Origin: Brucella cytisi
GTDB taxonomy: Bacteria > Pseudomonadota > Alphaproteobacteria > Rhizobiales > Rhizobiaceae
DNA length: 64,000 nt
Direction: 5' to 3'
Assembly (NCBI GenBank): GCA_012103075.1
Contig: JAAVLQ010000002.1
Coordinates: 1,662,001-1,726,000, forward strand
Under the pieces are notes generated by a model, which saw nothing but the letters and a program-made list of their open reading frames with translations, did not search any database and was not told where the DNA came from. Position numbers and translations under genes: made by a program. Positions 63,705 through 64,000 of this stretch are shown one piece after another (position 1 is the stretch's first letter; the number at the start of each line of letters is the position of its first letter).

Positions 63705-64000
63705 TTATTGTGAAAATTCGAACGCATATCCCGTCGTATGTACTGTTCGGATAAGGTTCTTTCCGGTCAATTTCCATAGCTGACGCCTCAGATTGCCGAC
63801 ATGTACGTCCACCGTTCGCAGTTGAACATAGTGATGCGCGGGCCAACCGATCTTGATGATTTGCTCCCGCTTCATTACCTGTCCCGGCGCGGCAATGAAC
63901 CCTCGCAGAATTCGAAACTCGGTGGGCGTTAACCTTATTTCCAGACTCCCAAGTCTCAGGATTCTTTCGTCTGGCAGGATATTTAGGTCGCCAATATGGA
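63705..64000 (-). CDS. OmpR-type response regulator, C-terminal end (rest beyond window)
   Basis: Winged-helix effector domain: LRLGSLEIRLTPTEFRILRG, HHYVQLRTVDVHVGNLRRQL and IRTVHTTGYAFEFSQ then stop at 63705. About 98 residues are visible; the receiver domain lies beyond 64000. It ends 120 bases before the PLP enzyme on the same strand, separated by a very A+T-rich stretch that may be a promoter. Confidence 0.82.
   Translation of the reverse strand, partial: HIGDLNILPDERILRLGSLEIRLTPTEFRILRGFIAAPGQVMKREQIIKIGWPAHHYVQLRTVDVHVGNLRRQLWKLTGKNLIRTVHTTGYAFEFSQ

Noticed and set aside
1..64000. CRISPR array, prophage or rRNA/tRNA genes
   Set aside because: No regularly spaced direct repeats, phage structural or integrase genes, or RNA genes were recognised by eye.
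1..64000. Programmed frameshifting as explanation for the many frame breaks
   Set aside because: Breaks occur at many different sequences, in functionally unrelated genes, in both directions and several times per gene; no common slippery site with downstream structure is seen.

Overview
The window looks like alphaproteobacterial DNA of the Brucella/Ochrobactrum type. The evidence is a bioBFDAZ operon with BioR-type boxes, a ribitol catabolic locus, Rhizobiales-style small exported proteins (DUF2865, DUF3011, DUF1311) and a relaxase/VirB set of the Agrobacterium-plasmid kind. A striking technical property is that many clearly homologous genes are broken by single-base frameshifts, mostly next to homopolymers, while neighbours in the same operon are intact. 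I annotate such genes over their full reconstructed span. I think sequencing or assembly indels are a likelier cause than mass pseudogenisation.

Layout. 1-8.7 kb: end of an iron-type ABC permease, a cupin protein, an AraC regulator, a TonB-dependent siderophore receptor, and a four-gene siderophore ABC transporter ending in a hairpin terminator. 8.8-13.9 kb: bioBFDAZ behind two BioR-type palindromes. 14.3-21.3 kb: a ribitol locus with D-ribulokinase, ribitol dehydrogenase, a three-part sugar ABC transporter and a divergent LacI-type regulator with a 26-bp palindrome between. 21.3-22.8 kb: a TetR regulator and a small membrane protein, each preceded by the same operator.

From 23 kb a conjugative island begins. 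It has a TraA relaxase with a C-terminal BID-like secretion domain, a probable oriT region, traD and a traG coupling protein. The other half, a virB1-virB11 type IV secretion operon with an EexN-like entry-exclusion lipoprotein and a TrbM/KikA-like protein, lies at 51-61.1 kb on the minus strand. A winged-helix regulator is divergent from it.

The 21 kb between the two halves is more A+T-rich cargo: a response regulator and an AraC regulator, a sensor kinase, a large repeat-built autotransporter, a short-chain dehydrogenase, a diguanylate cyclase, an L,D-transpeptidase, two secreted alpha/beta hydrolases, and several small exported proteins. Three of these proteins share an unnamed C-terminal module (GCHGxGCxVDxPD). 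IS3 and nested IS6 remnants and a pair of damaged PepSY genes mark rearrangements. The window ends with a DUF2218 gene, an alpha-oxoamine-synthase-like PLP enzyme of unknown product and the end of an OmpR-type response regulator.

How the parts work together: the first 22 kb is nutrient acquisition (iron, biotin, ribitol). The island encodes a complete-looking DNA mobilisation apparatus: relaxase, coupling protein, channel, pilin and exclusion lipoprotein. Its cargo is weighted towards the cell envelope and signalling.
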